Assembly (NCBI GenBank): GCA_024640045.1
Contig: JAHEFS010000001.1
Span: 38,395-102,394, forward strand
Direction of reading: 5' to 3'
From: Chromatiales bacterium
GTDB taxonomy: Bacteria > Pseudomonadota > Gammaproteobacteria > Xanthomonadales > SZUA-36
DNA length: 64,000 nucleotides
In this document: positions 9,112-18,653 of the stretch, in pieces
How positions within the stretch are numbered: the first letter of the stretch is position 1
Layout: each line of letters opens with the position of its first letter
The notes under the pieces: generated by a model
What the model saw: the letters and a program-made list of their open reading frames with translations, nothing else
Databases searched by the model: none
What the model was told of the DNA's origin: nothing
Made by a program: the position numbers and the translations under genes

Positions 9112-10341
9112 ATGCCCGATCTGGCCAAAATCCTGAAGCAAATGAGCGATCTTGAACAGTCCCTGGCATTAATTGCACGGGGCACCGAAGAAATTATCAA
9201 GCTGGAAGACCTGGAGGCGCGGCTCAAGCTGGAGCGCCCGTTAAAGGTCAAGGTGGGGTTTGACCCGACAGCTCCTGACCTGCACCTCGGTCACACCGTT
9301 CTCATCAATAAAATGCGCCAGTTCCAGGACCTCGGCCACGAAGTCACGTTCCTGATCGGGGATTTTACGGGCCTGATCGGTGACCCGACAGGCAAGAATG
9401 TCACCCGCAAGGCCATGACGGTGGAAGAGGTCAAGGCCAATGCCGAGACCTACTCGACCCAGGTATTCAAGATTCTCGACCCGGATAAGACCCGGATTCG
9501 TTTCAACTCCGAGTGGCTGCACGCGCTGGGTGCCGAGGGCATGATCCGGTTGGCGGCCAAGTACACTGTTGCCCGCATGCTCGAGCGGGACGATTTTGAG
9601 AAGCGCTACAAAAGTAACCAGCCCATCGCCGTGCACGAGTTTCTGTATCCACTGGCGCAGGGCTATGACTCGGTGGCGCTCAACGCCGACGTCGAGTTGG
9701 GCGGCACCGACCAGAAATTTAACCTGCTTGTGGGCCGGCACCTGCAGCAGCACTATGGCCAGCCGCCGCAAGTGGTGATCACGCTGCCGCTGCTGGAAGG
9801 CACAGACGGCGTGCAGAAAATGTCCAAGTCACTGGGCAATTACATTGGCATCGTCGAAGCGCCCGCGGAAATGTTCGGCAAGCTGATGTCGATTTCAGAT
9901 GAGCTCATGTGGCGCTACTTCGACCTTCTGAGCTTCCGCAGCAACGAAGAGCTGGCTGGGCTGCGGCAATCGGTCGAGGAAGGAAAGAACCCGCGGGATG
10001 TGAAATTCCTGCTTTGCGAAGAAATCATTGCCCGTTTTCATGGCGCCACCGCCGCGCAGCAGGCGAAGGAAACCTTTATTGCGCGATTCCGCGAAGGCGC
10101 CATGCCCGAGGATATTCGTGAACAGACTCTGGAAACGGCGGGTGAGGGTATCGGTATCGCTGCGGCGCTGAGCCAGTGCGGGCTCACCTCCAGCAATTCG
10201 GAGGCTTTCCGCATGATTCAGCAAGGCGGGGTCCGCATCGATGGCGAGCGAGTGGAGGATCGGGGGCTGATGTTGCCAGCCGGCTTCAGTGGCGTGCTGC
10301 AGGTGGGCAAGCGCAAGTTCTGCAAAGCCGATGTCGAGTAA
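9112..10341 (+). CDS. tyrS: Tyrosyl-tRNA synthetase
   Basis: HLGHT motif ([48 protein letters not shown]), KMSKS motif ([11 protein letters not shown]), C-terminal S4 domain. Confidence 0.97.
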   Translation: MPDLAKILKQMSDLEQSLALIARGTEEIIKLEDLEARLKLERPLKVKVGFDPTAPDLHLGHTVLINKMRQFQDLGHEVTFLIGDFTGLIGDPTGKNVTRKAMTVEEVKANAETYSTQVFKILDPDKTRIRFNSEWLHALGAEGMIRLAAKYTVARMLERDDFEKRYKSNQPIAVHEFLYPLAQGYDSVALNADVELGGTDQKFNLLVGRHLQQHYGQPPQVVITLPLLEGTDGVQKMSKSLGNYIGIVEAPAEMFGKLMSISDELMWRYFDLLSFRSNEELAGLRQSVEEGKNPRDVKFLLCEEIIARFHGATAAQQAKETFIARFREGAMPEDIREQTLETAGEGIGIAAALSQCGLTSSNSEAFRMIQQGGVRIDGERVEDRGLMLPAGFSGVLQVGKRKFCKADVE

Positions 10342-11461
10342 AGATCATCAGGATAGTGAATCCGTCGAGACCTTGCGCGATCGGCTGGACACCGTCGATC
10401 ACCAGATTCTGCAGCTGATCGCCGAGCGCCAGGACCTGGTCACCAGAATCGGCGAGCGAAAACACCTCGATGGCAGGGCCCTGCGCGATTTTCGCCGTGA
10501 GCGCGAAGTCATCGAACTGGGCATGGACCGGGCCGGTCGGCTGGGGCTGAATCCGGATATCGCCCGGGATATTCTCGAGCGGTTGATTCACCACTCCCTG
10601 AGCAAGCAGGAGCAACGCCAGTTGGTCAGCTCCGGCCATGGCGCAGGCATGTCCGCGCTGGTCATTGGCGGTCTTGGCCGTATGGGTGACTGGCTGGCGC
10701 GTTATCTCGATACCCTCGGCTATGCGGTGGAGGTGGCGGACCCAGGTCCCGGTGACAGCCTGTTTCCCAGGATTCATGACTGGCGTGACTCATCGCTGGA
10801 ACATGACCTGGTGGCGGTGTGTGCACCACTGCGTGCCAGCAATCAGATACTGGAAGAACTGGCTGGCCACAAGCCGCGCGGACTGGTGTTCGACATTGGT
10901 TCGTTGAAGGGTCCCGTGGCCGCCGGTCTGGAGGCTATGCGCAAGGCGGGTTGCCGCATCGCCTCGGTACACCCGATGTTCGGGCCAAGGGAGTTGATGC
11001 TTTCCGGGCGTCATATTCTGCTGGTGGATGCGGGTCACGCCGAGGCACTGCTCGAGGCGAAGGCACTGTTTGCCCACACGGCCGCCGAGTGCGTCGAACT
11101 GGGTCTGCGTGACCATGACGAGGTGATGGGGTGGGTGTTGGGGCTGTCCCATCTGCTGAATATCGCGTTCGCCGCGGCCATCAGTGAATCGGGCGAGGCT
11201 GTGCCACTGTTACGTAAAATTTCCAGCACGACGTTCAATTCGCAATTGCAAGTCGCGGCACAGGTGGTCTCCGAAAATCCCCACCTGTATTTCGAGATTC
11301 AGACTGGAACGCTACCGGTCACGGGGGCGGTAGAGACCTTTTCGCGGTCGCTCGACCAGTTGGTGGATGCCATTTCCACATGCAACGAAGGACGTTTCGT
11401 CGAGATCATGCAGCACGCTCGCCAGTCACTTTCCGAGGTATCGGAGGGGCCGGCCAAGTGA
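10331..11461 (+). CDS. tyrA: Bifunctional chorismate mutase / prephenate dehydrogenase (T-protein)
   Basis: AroQ-type chorismate mutase N-terminus ([32 protein letters not shown]) followed by an NAD-binding prephenate dehydrogenase domain. Start MSSKDHQD overlaps the tyrS end by 11 nt. Confidence 0.93.
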   Translation: MSSKDHQDSESVETLRDRLDTVDHQILQLIAERQDLVTRIGERKHLDGRALRDFRREREVIELGMDRAGRLGLNPDIARDILERLIHHSLSKQEQRQLVSSGHGAGMSALVIGGLGRMGDWLARYLDTLGYAVEVADPGPGDSLFPRIHDWRDSSLEHDLVAVCAPLRASNQILEELAGHKPRGLVFDIGSLKGPVAAGLEAMRKAGCRIASVHPMFGPRELMLSGRHILLVDAGHAEALLEAKALFAHTAAECVELGLRDHDEVMGWVLGLSHLLNIAFAAAISESGEAVPLLRKISSTTFNSQLQVAAQVVSENPHLYFEIQTGTLPVTGAVETFSRSLDQLVDAISTCNEGRFVEIMQHARQSLSEVSEGPAK

Positions 11462-11976
11462 CCCTGAATGACATCGATTGGGGCACGTGGAAGGCCAGGG
11501 ATCCGGCGACGCTGGTGTTCGTGATCGAGGATGACAAGGTCTTGCTGATTCGCAAGAAGCGGGGCCTGGGGCTTGGCAAGATCAATGGTCCCGGAGGCAA
11601 GCTCGACCCTGGCGAGAACGCCGTCGACTGTGCCCGGCGCGAATGCCGGGAAGAATTGGGTATCGAGGTACATGATCTCGAATGCCTGGGCGAACACAAG
11701 TTTCAGTTCATCGACGGCTATTCGATTCATTGCTGGGTTTTCCGAACCTACCGATACGAAGGCGAACCGGTCGAGACAGAAGAGGCTGTACCCCTGTGGA
11801 CGAATATCGACCAGATACCTTACGAGGAGATGTGGGAAGACGACCGTCTGTGGCTGCCCATGGTGCTCGAGGGCAGGAGCTTCTCGGCCCGCTGGGTATT
11901 TGACGACGATCGCATGCTGGACCACGACATTCGCCACGTGGAACAGGTGATTCCCGGTGGCCCCCGGATTGACTGA
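11458..11976 (+). CDS. NUDIX hydrolase, 8-oxo-dGTP diphosphatase-like
   Basis: Nudix box GPGGKLDPGENAVDCARRECREELGIEV. GTG start overlaps the tyrA stop (GTGA). Confidence 0.88.
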   Translation: MTLNDIDWGTWKARDPATLVFVIEDDKVLLIRKKRGLGLGKINGPGGKLDPGENAVDCARRECREELGIEVHDLECLGEHKFQFIDGYSIHCWVFRTYRYEGEPVETEEAVPLWTNIDQIPYEEMWEDDRLWLPMVLEGRSFSARWVFDDDRMLDHDIRHVEQVIPGGPRID

Positions 11977-11987
11977 GGATTGAGCCG

Positions 11988-13193
11988 ATGGACAACAGAC
12001 TAACCCCGATACTCGCCAGCCTGATCTGTGCGGTGCTGCTCGTTCCGTCGGTCGAGGCTGAGGAAAACGCGCAGGCGCGTGCCCGGAATCTCGCACAGGC
12101 CAACATTCTGATCGATACCCATATTGACGTTCCTTACCGGATTTCAGAGAAGTGGGAAGATGTGACGCGGGCAACGGAGAAGGGTGAATTCGATCTGCCG
12201 CGCGCCCGCGCAGGTGGGCTGGACGTACCATTCATGTCAATTTACACGCCGGCCGAGATGGAGGCCGAAGGCGGCAGCTTCCAATTGGCAAACCAGTTGA
12301 TCGACATGGTGGAAGCCATGGTGGCGCGCGCGCCGGACGCGGCGGTCATAGTTCGTACCGCGGCCGAGGCCGAAGCCGCATTCAGGGCAGGCAAGCTCGG
12401 GCTGGCGTTGGGTATGGAAAACGGTTCACCGCTGGACCACGATATTGCCAACGTGGGCTATTTCCGCGATCGCGGCATCAGTTACATTACATTGACGCAC
12501 AGTCTGAGCAACCAGCTTTCCGATTCCTCTTACGACAAGAACCGCCCACTACAGGGCCTGAGTGACTTCGGGCGCGAGGTCGTGCGCGAAATGAATCGCG
12601 TGGGCATCATGATCGATATCTCCCATGTCTCCGACCAGGCGTTTTTCCAGGTCCTGGAGATCAGCCGGGTGCCGGTCATCGCATCGCACTCTTCCGCCCG
12701 GCATTACACGCCGGGATTCGAGCGCAACATGAGCGATGAGATGATCGTGGCTTTGGCGGAGCATGGGGGAGTCATCCAGATCAATTTTGGCTCTTCCTTT
12801 TTGACGAACGAAGCCCGCGAGTGGAGCGATGAGTTCTATGACAAGCTCGAAGTGTTCCAGGAAGCGGGCGACTTCGACGAACAAGACGTGGAAGTGGCCG
12901 CTTTCACAAAAGACTACCGCAAGGAAAAGCCCTTTCCCTTCGCCACACTGAGCGACGTACTCGATCATTTCGATCACGTGGTCAAATTGGTTGGTATCGA
13001 TTACGTTGGAATCGGTTCGGATTTCGACGGCGTTGGCGACAGCCTCCCCGTGGACCTGAAGGATGTGAGTGCATTCCCCGCCCTGGTCGAAGGCTTGCTC
13101 GGGCGCGGTTACTCCGAGCAGGACATCACCAAGATCATGGGCGGCAACCTGTTGCGCGTTTGGCGGCAGGTGGGGGAATTTACCGCGCTGTGA
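11988..13193 (+). CDS. Membrane dipeptidase (peptidase M19 family)
   Basis: Signal peptide; DTHIDVPYRI, MGMENGSPLDHDIANVGYFRDRGISYITLTHSLSNQLSDSS, MIDISHVSDQ, VGIGSDFDGVGDS. Confidence 0.92.
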   Translation: MDNRLTPILASLICAVLLVPSVEAEENAQARARNLAQANILIDTHIDVPYRISEKWEDVTRATEKGEFDLPRARAGGLDVPFMSIYTPAEMEAEGGSFQLANQLIDMVEAMVARAPDAAVIVRTAAEAEAAFRAGKLGLALGMENGSPLDHDIANVGYFRDRGISYITLTHSLSNQLSDSSYDKNRPLQGLSDFGREVVREMNRVGIMIDISHVSDQAFFQVLEISRVPVIASHSSARHYTPGFERNMSDEMIVALAEHGGVIQINFGSSFLTNEAREWSDEFYDKLEVFQEAGDFDEQDVEVAAFTKDYRKEKPFPFATLSDVLDHFDHVVKLVGIDYVGIGSDFDGVGDSLPVDLKDVSAFPALVEGLLGRGYSEQDITKIMGGNLLRVWRQVGEFTAL

Positions 13194-13201
13194 ACTGAGC
13201 G

Positions 13202-13810
13202 ATGGAGCAACTGCTTTCATTGGTTGAATGGCTGCAGGCCAACCCGGCACTGAGTGCGCCGCTGTTCGTGCTCGTTTTTTCCCTGATCATGGCAGTCGGC
13301 ATACCAGGTGGCTGGTTCTTGCTGCTCTCAGCCGGTTTTCTGTTCGGAACCCTCGGCGGCGCCATCCTGGTGACCGCGGGCGTTTTCCTGGCGGCATGGT
13401 TAACTCACATGGTCATCCGGACTGCCCTGGGGCGCTGGCTCGATCACCGGGCCGAGGCCTGGCAGGCCAGGGTTCGCACATTCATCGACCAGGGCAACAC
13501 ACTTTTGCTTATCGTCCCGCGCATGATTCCCGTGTTCCCGTTTTTTGCCCTGAACGTGGGCATGACAGCCTCTGGAATTCCGCTCGGAACCTACCTGTGG
13601 ACGACCACGGTCGGCACGATGCCCATTGCCCTGGTGATTTGCAGTATCGGGGCGCAATTCAAGGATCTGGAGGAGGTGGCCCAGGCCGGGGTCCTGGACA
13701 CGCTGCTGTCACCGGGTCTGCTGCTCCCCATCGGGGTCCTGCTCTGCATGACCCTGGGCGGCTGGTGGTTGCTCAGGAGAAATGCGGCCAGCCGGCAAGC
13801 GGCGGAATGA
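13202..13810 (+). CDS. VTT-domain (DedA/TVP38/TMEM64-like) membrane protein
   Basis: GAILVTAGVFLAAWLTHMVIRTALGRW...LLLIVPRMIPVFPFFALNVGMTASGIPLGTYLWTTTVGTMPIALVICSIGAQ. Confidence 0.85.
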   Translation: MEQLLSLVEWLQANPALSAPLFVLVFSLIMAVGIPGGWFLLLSAGFLFGTLGGAILVTAGVFLAAWLTHMVIRTALGRWLDHRAEAWQARVRTFIDQGNTLLLIVPRMIPVFPFFALNVGMTASGIPLGTYLWTTTVGTMPIALVICSIGAQFKDLEEVAQAGVLDTLLSPGLLLPIGVLLCMTLGGWWLLRRNAASRQAAE

Positions 13811-13856
13811 ACGTGAGATGACCGACTGAGGGGCCGTTGCGCCGGCAGCCTTGCCC

Positions 13857-13878
13857 GCCGCCAGCATCTGCTGGCGGC
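13857..13878. terminator. Candidate bidirectional transcription terminator between convergent genes
   Basis: GCCGCCAGCA-TC-TGCTGGCGGC, a 10-bp perfect inverted repeat in the convergent gap between the VTT gene and the DUF3501 gene; only a weak T-run follows. Confidence 0.5.
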
Positions 13879-13890
13879 CATTGACGAATT

Positions 13891-14496
13891 TTAAGAAAGG
13901 CGTCCGAGATCGCCCAGCAGCGATTGTCGAGTCGCTTCCGTTACGGCCAGCTGGTGGTTGTAGTAGTCGTGCTGAACGCCCATGCTGAGGCTGGCGCCCG
14001 CGTGCAGCGCGGTGATCATTTCATCACTCAGCTCGAAGCGCATGAAGTGAACCGCTGAGGTCTTTTCCTCGTTGGAGCGTTCCAGGTCTTCGTTGGCGAT
14101 GGCGTACACGCGCTCGAAGCCCTCGACCTGAATCCAGATCAGGTTTTCGACGCCCTTCAGATTGGCCAGCTGGCGCTTGCGCTCTTCCACGTCCTGGAAT
14201 TCCAGCATGGCGGTGCATTTCAGGTTACTGCCATCCGGGATTAGCGGGTTGTACGCATCCAGCTCTTCCTGGATGCCGTCGGCTTCGAAAATTCGTTCGA
14301 TGCGCAGCATTTCCTGGACCTGGTACTGGATGGTCAGGCGGTCCTCGAAGTACAGGTTGAGGTGTGGTCCGATGGAGACCCGGCGGTCTTTCTTATGGTC
14401 GATAACCCGGGCCCGAAATCCAGCGCGTTCGACGGCATAGGTTTCCAGGTTCATCAGGTCATTACGGGTCAGTGTTTTCATGGTCGTCATTTCCAT
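13891..14496 (-). CDS. DUF3501 family protein
   Basis: KTLTRNDLMNLETYAVERAGFRARVIDHKKDRRVSIGPHLNLYFEDRLTIQYQVQEMLRIERIFE, typical DUF3501; immediately downstream of an Fe-S oxidoreductase and a rubrerythrin. Confidence 0.88.
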   Translation of the reverse strand: MEMTTMKTLTRNDLMNLETYAVERAGFRARVIDHKKDRRVSIGPHLNLYFEDRLTIQYQVQEMLRIERIFEADGIQEELDAYNPLIPDGSNLKCTAMLEFQDVEERKRQLANLKGVENLIWIQVEGFERVYAIANEDLERSNEEKTSAVHFMRFELSDEMITALHAGASLSMGVQHDYYNHQLAVTEATRQSLLGDLGRLS

Positions 14497-14497
14497 T

Positions 14498-15844
14498 TCA
14501 GATTCCGTAGGCTTTTCTCAGCAGGGTTAAAGGACTGGTCTCGCCATTTTTTAACTCCAGTCCGTCGGCAATCTGCGAGGCGGCCATCGGGCAGTCAGAG
14601 ACCAGGTAGTCCGCCTCCATTTTTTTGGCCCGATTGATAACAGGCCGGGCAATTTTCTGTGATTTCGCGTACGTGCCTTTGCGCACGCCATAGGTGCCGT
14701 CATGCCCGGAGCAGCGTTCGATCACCTGGATGTCGGCGTTCGGCACCAACGACAGCACGTCCTTGGTTTTCGGCCCAATGTTTTGCACACGCTGGTGGCA
14801 GGGTACGTGCCAGGCCACGGTGCCGATCGGGTTCTTGAATTCGGTGTTCATCAGGCCGGCCTTATGCCGGTGCACGAGGTATTCGAAAGGATCGTAGATG
14901 TGTTGCCGGATTTTCTGCAGGTCGACATCGTCCGGGTACATCAACGGCAATTCCTGCTTGAACATCAGCACGCAGGAAGGAATGGCCGCGACGATGTCCC
15001 AGCCCTCATCAATCAGTCGGACCAGTTCTGGCACGTTCTTGCGCTTGTACTTGTCGACCGTCTCGAGGTCGCCCTGCTCGAACTTGGGCATGCCGCAGCA
15101 CTCTTCCTTCTCGGTCAGGCGAACCGGGATGCCGTTGTGCTCGAAAACCTTGATCAGGTCATCGCCGATATCCGGTGCGTTCACGTTGCAGTAGCACGTG
15201 GCGAACAGCGCCACTCGGCCGCGCGTCGGGCCGGCCTCCCGGGCTTCGACGGCTGCCGGTGCACGGTTCTTGTTGCGGCGGCGAATGGTGTCGCTGTGAT
15301 ATTCGGGCAGGTGCGCGTCACGGTGCAGATCGAGCGTCTTTTCCAGGATCTTGCGTAATGCCGGACTGCGGTTGGCCGCGTTGATGGTCTGGCTGACAAC
15401 CGGCAGGCTACCGACCGTTCCGGTAATCTTGGTGTTGCTGATCAGTTTGTGGGCCAGCTTGCGCTCACCTTTCTTGAACTGGATTGCCTTGGCCCGCAGC
15501 ATCAGGTGCGGGAAATCGATGTTCCACTCGTGCGGCGGAATGTACGGGCACTTGGTCTGGTAACAGAGGTCGCACATGAAGCACTCGTCTACGACCTTCC
15601 AGTAGTCTTTCTTGTCCACCCCATCCACTTCCATGGTGGATGATTCGTCCACCAGGTCGAACAGCGTGGGAAACGCGTCACATAATGAAACACATCGCCG
15701 GCAACCGTGACACAGATCGAATACGCGCTCCAGTTCGTCCAGCAGGGGCGCTTCGTCATAAAACTCGGGCTCTTGCCAGCCCAGGGGGTGGCGAGTGGGT
15801 GCTTCGAGGCTGCCTTCTCGGTTGCTGCTGATGGGTCCGGACAT
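14498..15844 (-). CDS. GlpC/HdrD-like (Fe-S)-binding oxidoreductase with two ferredoxin motifs and CCG domains
   Basis: CHGCRRCVSLCDAFP and CFMCDLCYQTKCPYIPP ferredoxin motifs; CCG motifs (EECCGMP, ERCSGHDG). Confidence 0.9.
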   Translation of the reverse strand: MSGPISSNREGSLEAPTRHPLGWQEPEFYDEAPLLDELERVFDLCHGCRRCVSLCDAFPTLFDLVDESSTMEVDGVDKKDYWKVVDECFMCDLCYQTKCPYIPPHEWNIDFPHLMLRAKAIQFKKGERKLAHKLISNTKITGTVGSLPVVSQTINAANRSPALRKILEKTLDLHRDAHLPEYHSDTIRRRNKNRAPAAVEAREAGPTRGRVALFATCYCNVNAPDIGDDLIKVFEHNGIPVRLTEKEECCGMPKFEQGDLETVDKYKRKNVPELVRLIDEGWDIVAAIPSCVLMFKQELPLMYPDDVDLQKIRQHIYDPFEYLVHRHKAGLMNTEFKNPIGTVAWHVPCHQRVQNIGPKTKDVLSLVPNADIQVIERCSGHDGTYGVRKGTYAKSQKIARPVINRAKKMEADYLVSDCPMAASQIADGLELKNGETSPLTLLRKAYGI

Positions 15845-15878
15845 GTCGGTCTGCTCCGTGCTGGGGTTCAGGCTGAGA

Positions 15879-15898
15879 AGGGGCGCCGTAGCGCCCCT
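15879..15898 (-). terminator. Candidate stem-loop (attenuator/terminator) between rubrerythrin and Fe-S oxidoreductase
   Basis: AGGGGCGC-CGTA-GCGCCCCT, perfect 8-bp stem with 4-nt loop in the 84-nt gap between the two genes. Confidence 0.5.
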
Positions 15899-15928
15899 CT
15901 CATGAACAGCTAAGACTACTCCCTACGC

Positions 15929-16345
15929 CTAGTCCATATCGTCCAGTGCTTTCTGGAAACGATTGGCGTGAGAACGCTCCGCCTTGGCCAGGGTTTCGAA
16001 CCAATCGGCGATTTCATCGAAGCCTTCATCGCGCGCCGCGCTGGCCATGCCCGGGTACATATCGGTGTATTCGTGCGTCTCACCGGCGATGGCAGCCTTC
16101 AGGTTGTCGCTGGTCGGGCCGATGGGTAGTCCGGTGGCCGGATCGCCCGCTTCTTCCAGGTATTCGAGGTGACCGTGCGCATGGCCCGTTTCGCCTTCTG
16201 CGGTCGAACGGAAAACTGCCGCAACGTCGTTGTAGCCTTCCACGTCCGCCTTCTGTGCGAAGTACAGGTAGCGACGGTTGGCCTGGGACTCGCCTGCAAA
16301 AGCGTCTTTCAGATTTTGTTCGGTTTTGGTGCCTTTCAGTGACAT
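15929..16345 (-). CDS. Rubrerythrin-family diiron protein without C-terminal rubredoxin domain
   Basis: [65 protein letters not shown], with E...ExxH diiron motifs. The ORF ends after the four-helix domain with no CxxC pairs. Confidence 0.93.
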   Translation of the reverse strand: MSLKGTKTEQNLKDAFAGESQANRRYLYFAQKADVEGYNDVAAVFRSTAEGETGHAHGHLEYLEEAGDPATGLPIGPTSDNLKAAIAGETHEYTDMYPGMASAARDEGFDEIADWFETLAKAERSHANRFQKALDDMD

Positions 16346-16388
16346 GATCTTTCAATCCTCCGTTAACTCATGGGCGTACAAATACTCA

Positions 16389-16441
16389 GAGATCATAGTC
16401 AATTCCAGCTGATAGTTAAAATTGAATATATATATGATCTC
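16389..16441. promoter_or_regulatory. AT-rich dyad region in the divergent rubrerythrin/tspO intergenic space
   Basis: Nested inverted repeats GAGATCATA(16389-16397)/TATGATCTC(16433-16441) and TCAATT(16399-16404)/AATTGA(16420-16425); locally AT-rich in a GC-rich window. Confidence 0.5.
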
Positions 16442-16563
16442 AATAGTTAAATTCAATCGTTAGTTTGCCGTAACTGGGCATTATCTCGCAGGCTGGTTGA
16501 TCGAATGTTGACCAGCCTCAATAATGGATGCGGTCGGTAGCCGCATATCACAAGGAGAATGCG

Positions 16564-17049
16564 ATGAAACGCTGGGGTTCACTGCTATTTTTTCTCGCTC
16601 TCGTGGTGTTGGTCTCCTGGTGGGGCAGCCGTTTTATGCCCGGCGAGTGGTACGCGGGCCTGACCAAACCCAGTTGGAACCCTCCTTCGTGGCTATTCGG
16701 GCCAGTATGGTCAACGCTTTACATTCTTATGGCAGTCGCGGCGTGGCAGATCTGGAACACCGATCATCCGCGAAAGGTACAGGCGATCGCGCTCTGGATC
16801 GGGCAGTTGGTTGTCAACGGCGCGTGGTCCTGGCTGTTCTTCGGGCTGCATCGGCCGGGCATCGCCATGTTCGAGTTGGCGGGCCTGGTGGTGCTCGTGC
16901 TGCTGACTATTCGAATGTTTCATGCCATCAGGCCCGTCGCAGCCAGCCTGATGGTTCCCTACCTGGTCTGGATCACTTTTGCGCTGGCGCTGAATGTCGC
17001 GCTGTGGCGGCTGAATGGCGGTGGCGTCGCCAGCTTGACCGGCGGTTGA
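16564..17049 (+). CDS. tspO: TspO/MBR family tryptophan-rich sensory protein
   Basis: 5-TM, Trp-rich: WYAGLTKPSWNPPSWLFGPVWSTLYILMAVAAWQIW ... NGAWSWLFFGLHRPGIAMFE. Confidence 0.93.
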   Translation: MKRWGSLLFFLALVVLVSWWGSRFMPGEWYAGLTKPSWNPPSWLFGPVWSTLYILMAVAAWQIWNTDHPRKVQAIALWIGQLVVNGAWSWLFFGLHRPGIAMFELAGLVVLVLLTIRMFHAIRPVAASLMVPYLVWITFALALNVALWRLNGGGVASLTGG

Positions 17050-17064
17050 CTCGAGGATCGGAAT

Positions 17065-17439
17065 TCAGCGCTCCACCGCGTTGAATTCGAGTCTATTGCC
17101 GGCCGGATCCTGACAGAAGACCTGGATCAGTCTGATCTCGTCGACGCGTGTGGTGTGGTACTTGATGCGACGTTGCCCCAGCTTTCGTGTCAACGGTTCC
17201 AGGCGCTCTACCCGGAAGGCCACGTGATCCAGGGTGGTGTGCCCGAGGCCTGGCTCGCAATCACGCTCAGAAAGATGAACCAGCGCACGGTCCCCCGAAT
17301 ACAGCCAGTAGCCTCCGCTCGAGAATGCGGGGCGGAAGCCTTCCTTCAGACCCAGGACGTCCTCGTAAAATGCCTTCACCTGCGCCAACAGGGCACGTGG
17401 AGCACAGACGTTGATGTGATCGAGGTTGACCTGCGCCAC
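17065..17439 (-). CDS. VOC (glyoxalase/dioxygenase-like) family protein
   Basis: VAQVNLDHINVCAPRALLAQVKAFYEDVLGLKEGFRP...LGHTTLDHVAFRV...FCQDPAGNRLEFNAVER. Likely GTG start at 17439; the longer ORF-track start is out of frame with any recognisable protein. Confidence 0.82.
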   Translation of the reverse strand: MAQVNLDHINVCAPRALLAQVKAFYEDVLGLKEGFRPAFSSGGYWLYSGDRALVHLSERDCEPGLGHTTLDHVAFRVERLEPLTRKLGQRRIKYHTTRVDEIRLIQVFCQDPAGNRLEFNAVER

Positions 17440-17444
17440 AGGGT

Positions 17445-18653
17445 TCAGCCTCCGATCAATTGGCCGAGCCGGCCGGTCAATATGGCCAGGTAGTTGCCTA
17501 GCGCATAGCCTATTAAGGCCATCAGGATAGATGCGGGTACCAGTGATTGGCGATGATGCGCAGCCACGATTGGCGCGGAGGCCGCTCCACCGATATTGGC
17601 GGCAGACGCGATGGCGAGGGTGTGGACGTCGACGCGGAACAGCCAGGCGCCGGCGAGGATGAAGGCGCCATGGACGGCAATCCAGACGTAAGCCATCAGC
17701 ACGAAGGCGCCCATGTCGGCCCAGTCCACGCCACTCAGATCCATGGTTGCCCCCACTCGCGCCACATAAACGTAAATGATGGCCATCGCGATGGGCTGGG
17801 CGGCGGGTAGTTTGCGAGCCGGTGTGACCGATGCCGCCAGGGCCAGCGTGGTCACCAGCAGGATCAACCAGGTGCTGGCAGTAATAACTGTGGCGCCTGC
17901 GACGACCACGGGTGGCAGCACTGCCGAAAGCTCCAGCGCGATCCAGGTGAAGCCCAGCGCCAACAGCGCCAGGTAAAGCAGGGAAGTCATGCTCGGGGCG
18001 GTTTCGCTGGTATCGAACTCGGATGCGGCCTGTTCCATTTGTGCAATTCGGTCTGGGGAAACGCGGGCCCACCGGTTGAATCGTTCGGCAAAAGCCTTGC
18101 TGCCCAACAGGATCGGCAGCCAGACGAGGTACACCATCTGGTCAGCGGCCGCGGCCATGGTCAGGTGTTCCGCCGTTCCTTCCAGGGCGGCGTGCGCCGC
18201 GGTCATGTTGCCGGTGCCCCCGATCCAGCTTCCGGCCAGCGTACCGAACGCGCGCCAGCTGTCCTGGGGCAGAGGGAACAGTCCGCCAAAACCCAGCTGC
18301 TGGCCGAGCCAGTAGGCCAGCACACCACCCAGGACCACACCGACGCTGCCGATCATCATCACGAACACCCCTTTGCCCATGATGCGAACGGCGCTCAGAA
18401 CATCGACCTTGATCAGCATCAGCACGATGAAAATCGGCAACCCGTATTGGCGCAAGAAGTCATAAGCCACACTCTGATAGGGGATCACGCCTGTGTTGGA
18501 CAGCAGTACGGGAGAGGCGTAGATGAATATCAGGGGGGGCAGAAACTCGAATATTCGCCAGCTGGTTTTGCGCTCCAACCAAAACCAGAACGTCACCACG
18601 GCCACCAGTACCGCCATGACGCCCACGGGCGAGTCGATCATTGCAGTGTTCAT
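17445..18653 (-). CDS. DUF819 family membrane protein
   Basis: Multi-TM; WRIFEFLPPLIFIYASPVLLSNTGVIP...GSWIGGTGNMTAAHAALEG...; start MNTAMIDSP. Confidence 0.85.
   Translation of the reverse strand: MNTAMIDSPVGVMAVLVAVVTFWFWLERKTSWRIFEFLPPLIFIYASPVLLSNTGVIPYQSVAYDFLRQYGLPIFIVLMLIKVDVLSAVRIMGKGVFVMMIGSVGVVLGGVLAYWLGQQLGFGGLFPLPQDSWRAFGTLAGSWIGGTGNMTAAHAALEGTAEHLTMAAAADQMVYLVWLPILLGSKAFAERFNRWARVSPDRIAQMEQAASEFDTSETAPSMTSLLYLALLALGFTWIALELSAVLPPVVVAGATVITASTWLILLVTTLALAASVTPARKLPAAQPIAMAIIYVYVARVGATMDLSGVDWADMGAFVLMAYVWIAVHGAFILAGAWLFRVDVHTLAIASAANIGGAASAPIVAAHHRQSLVPASILMALIGYALGNYLAILTGRLGQLIGG

Noticed and set aside
16389-16447. OxyR-type operator upstream of rubrerythrin
   Set aside because: ATAG elements are present but spaced 17 and 31 nt apart, which does not fit the OxyR consensus.
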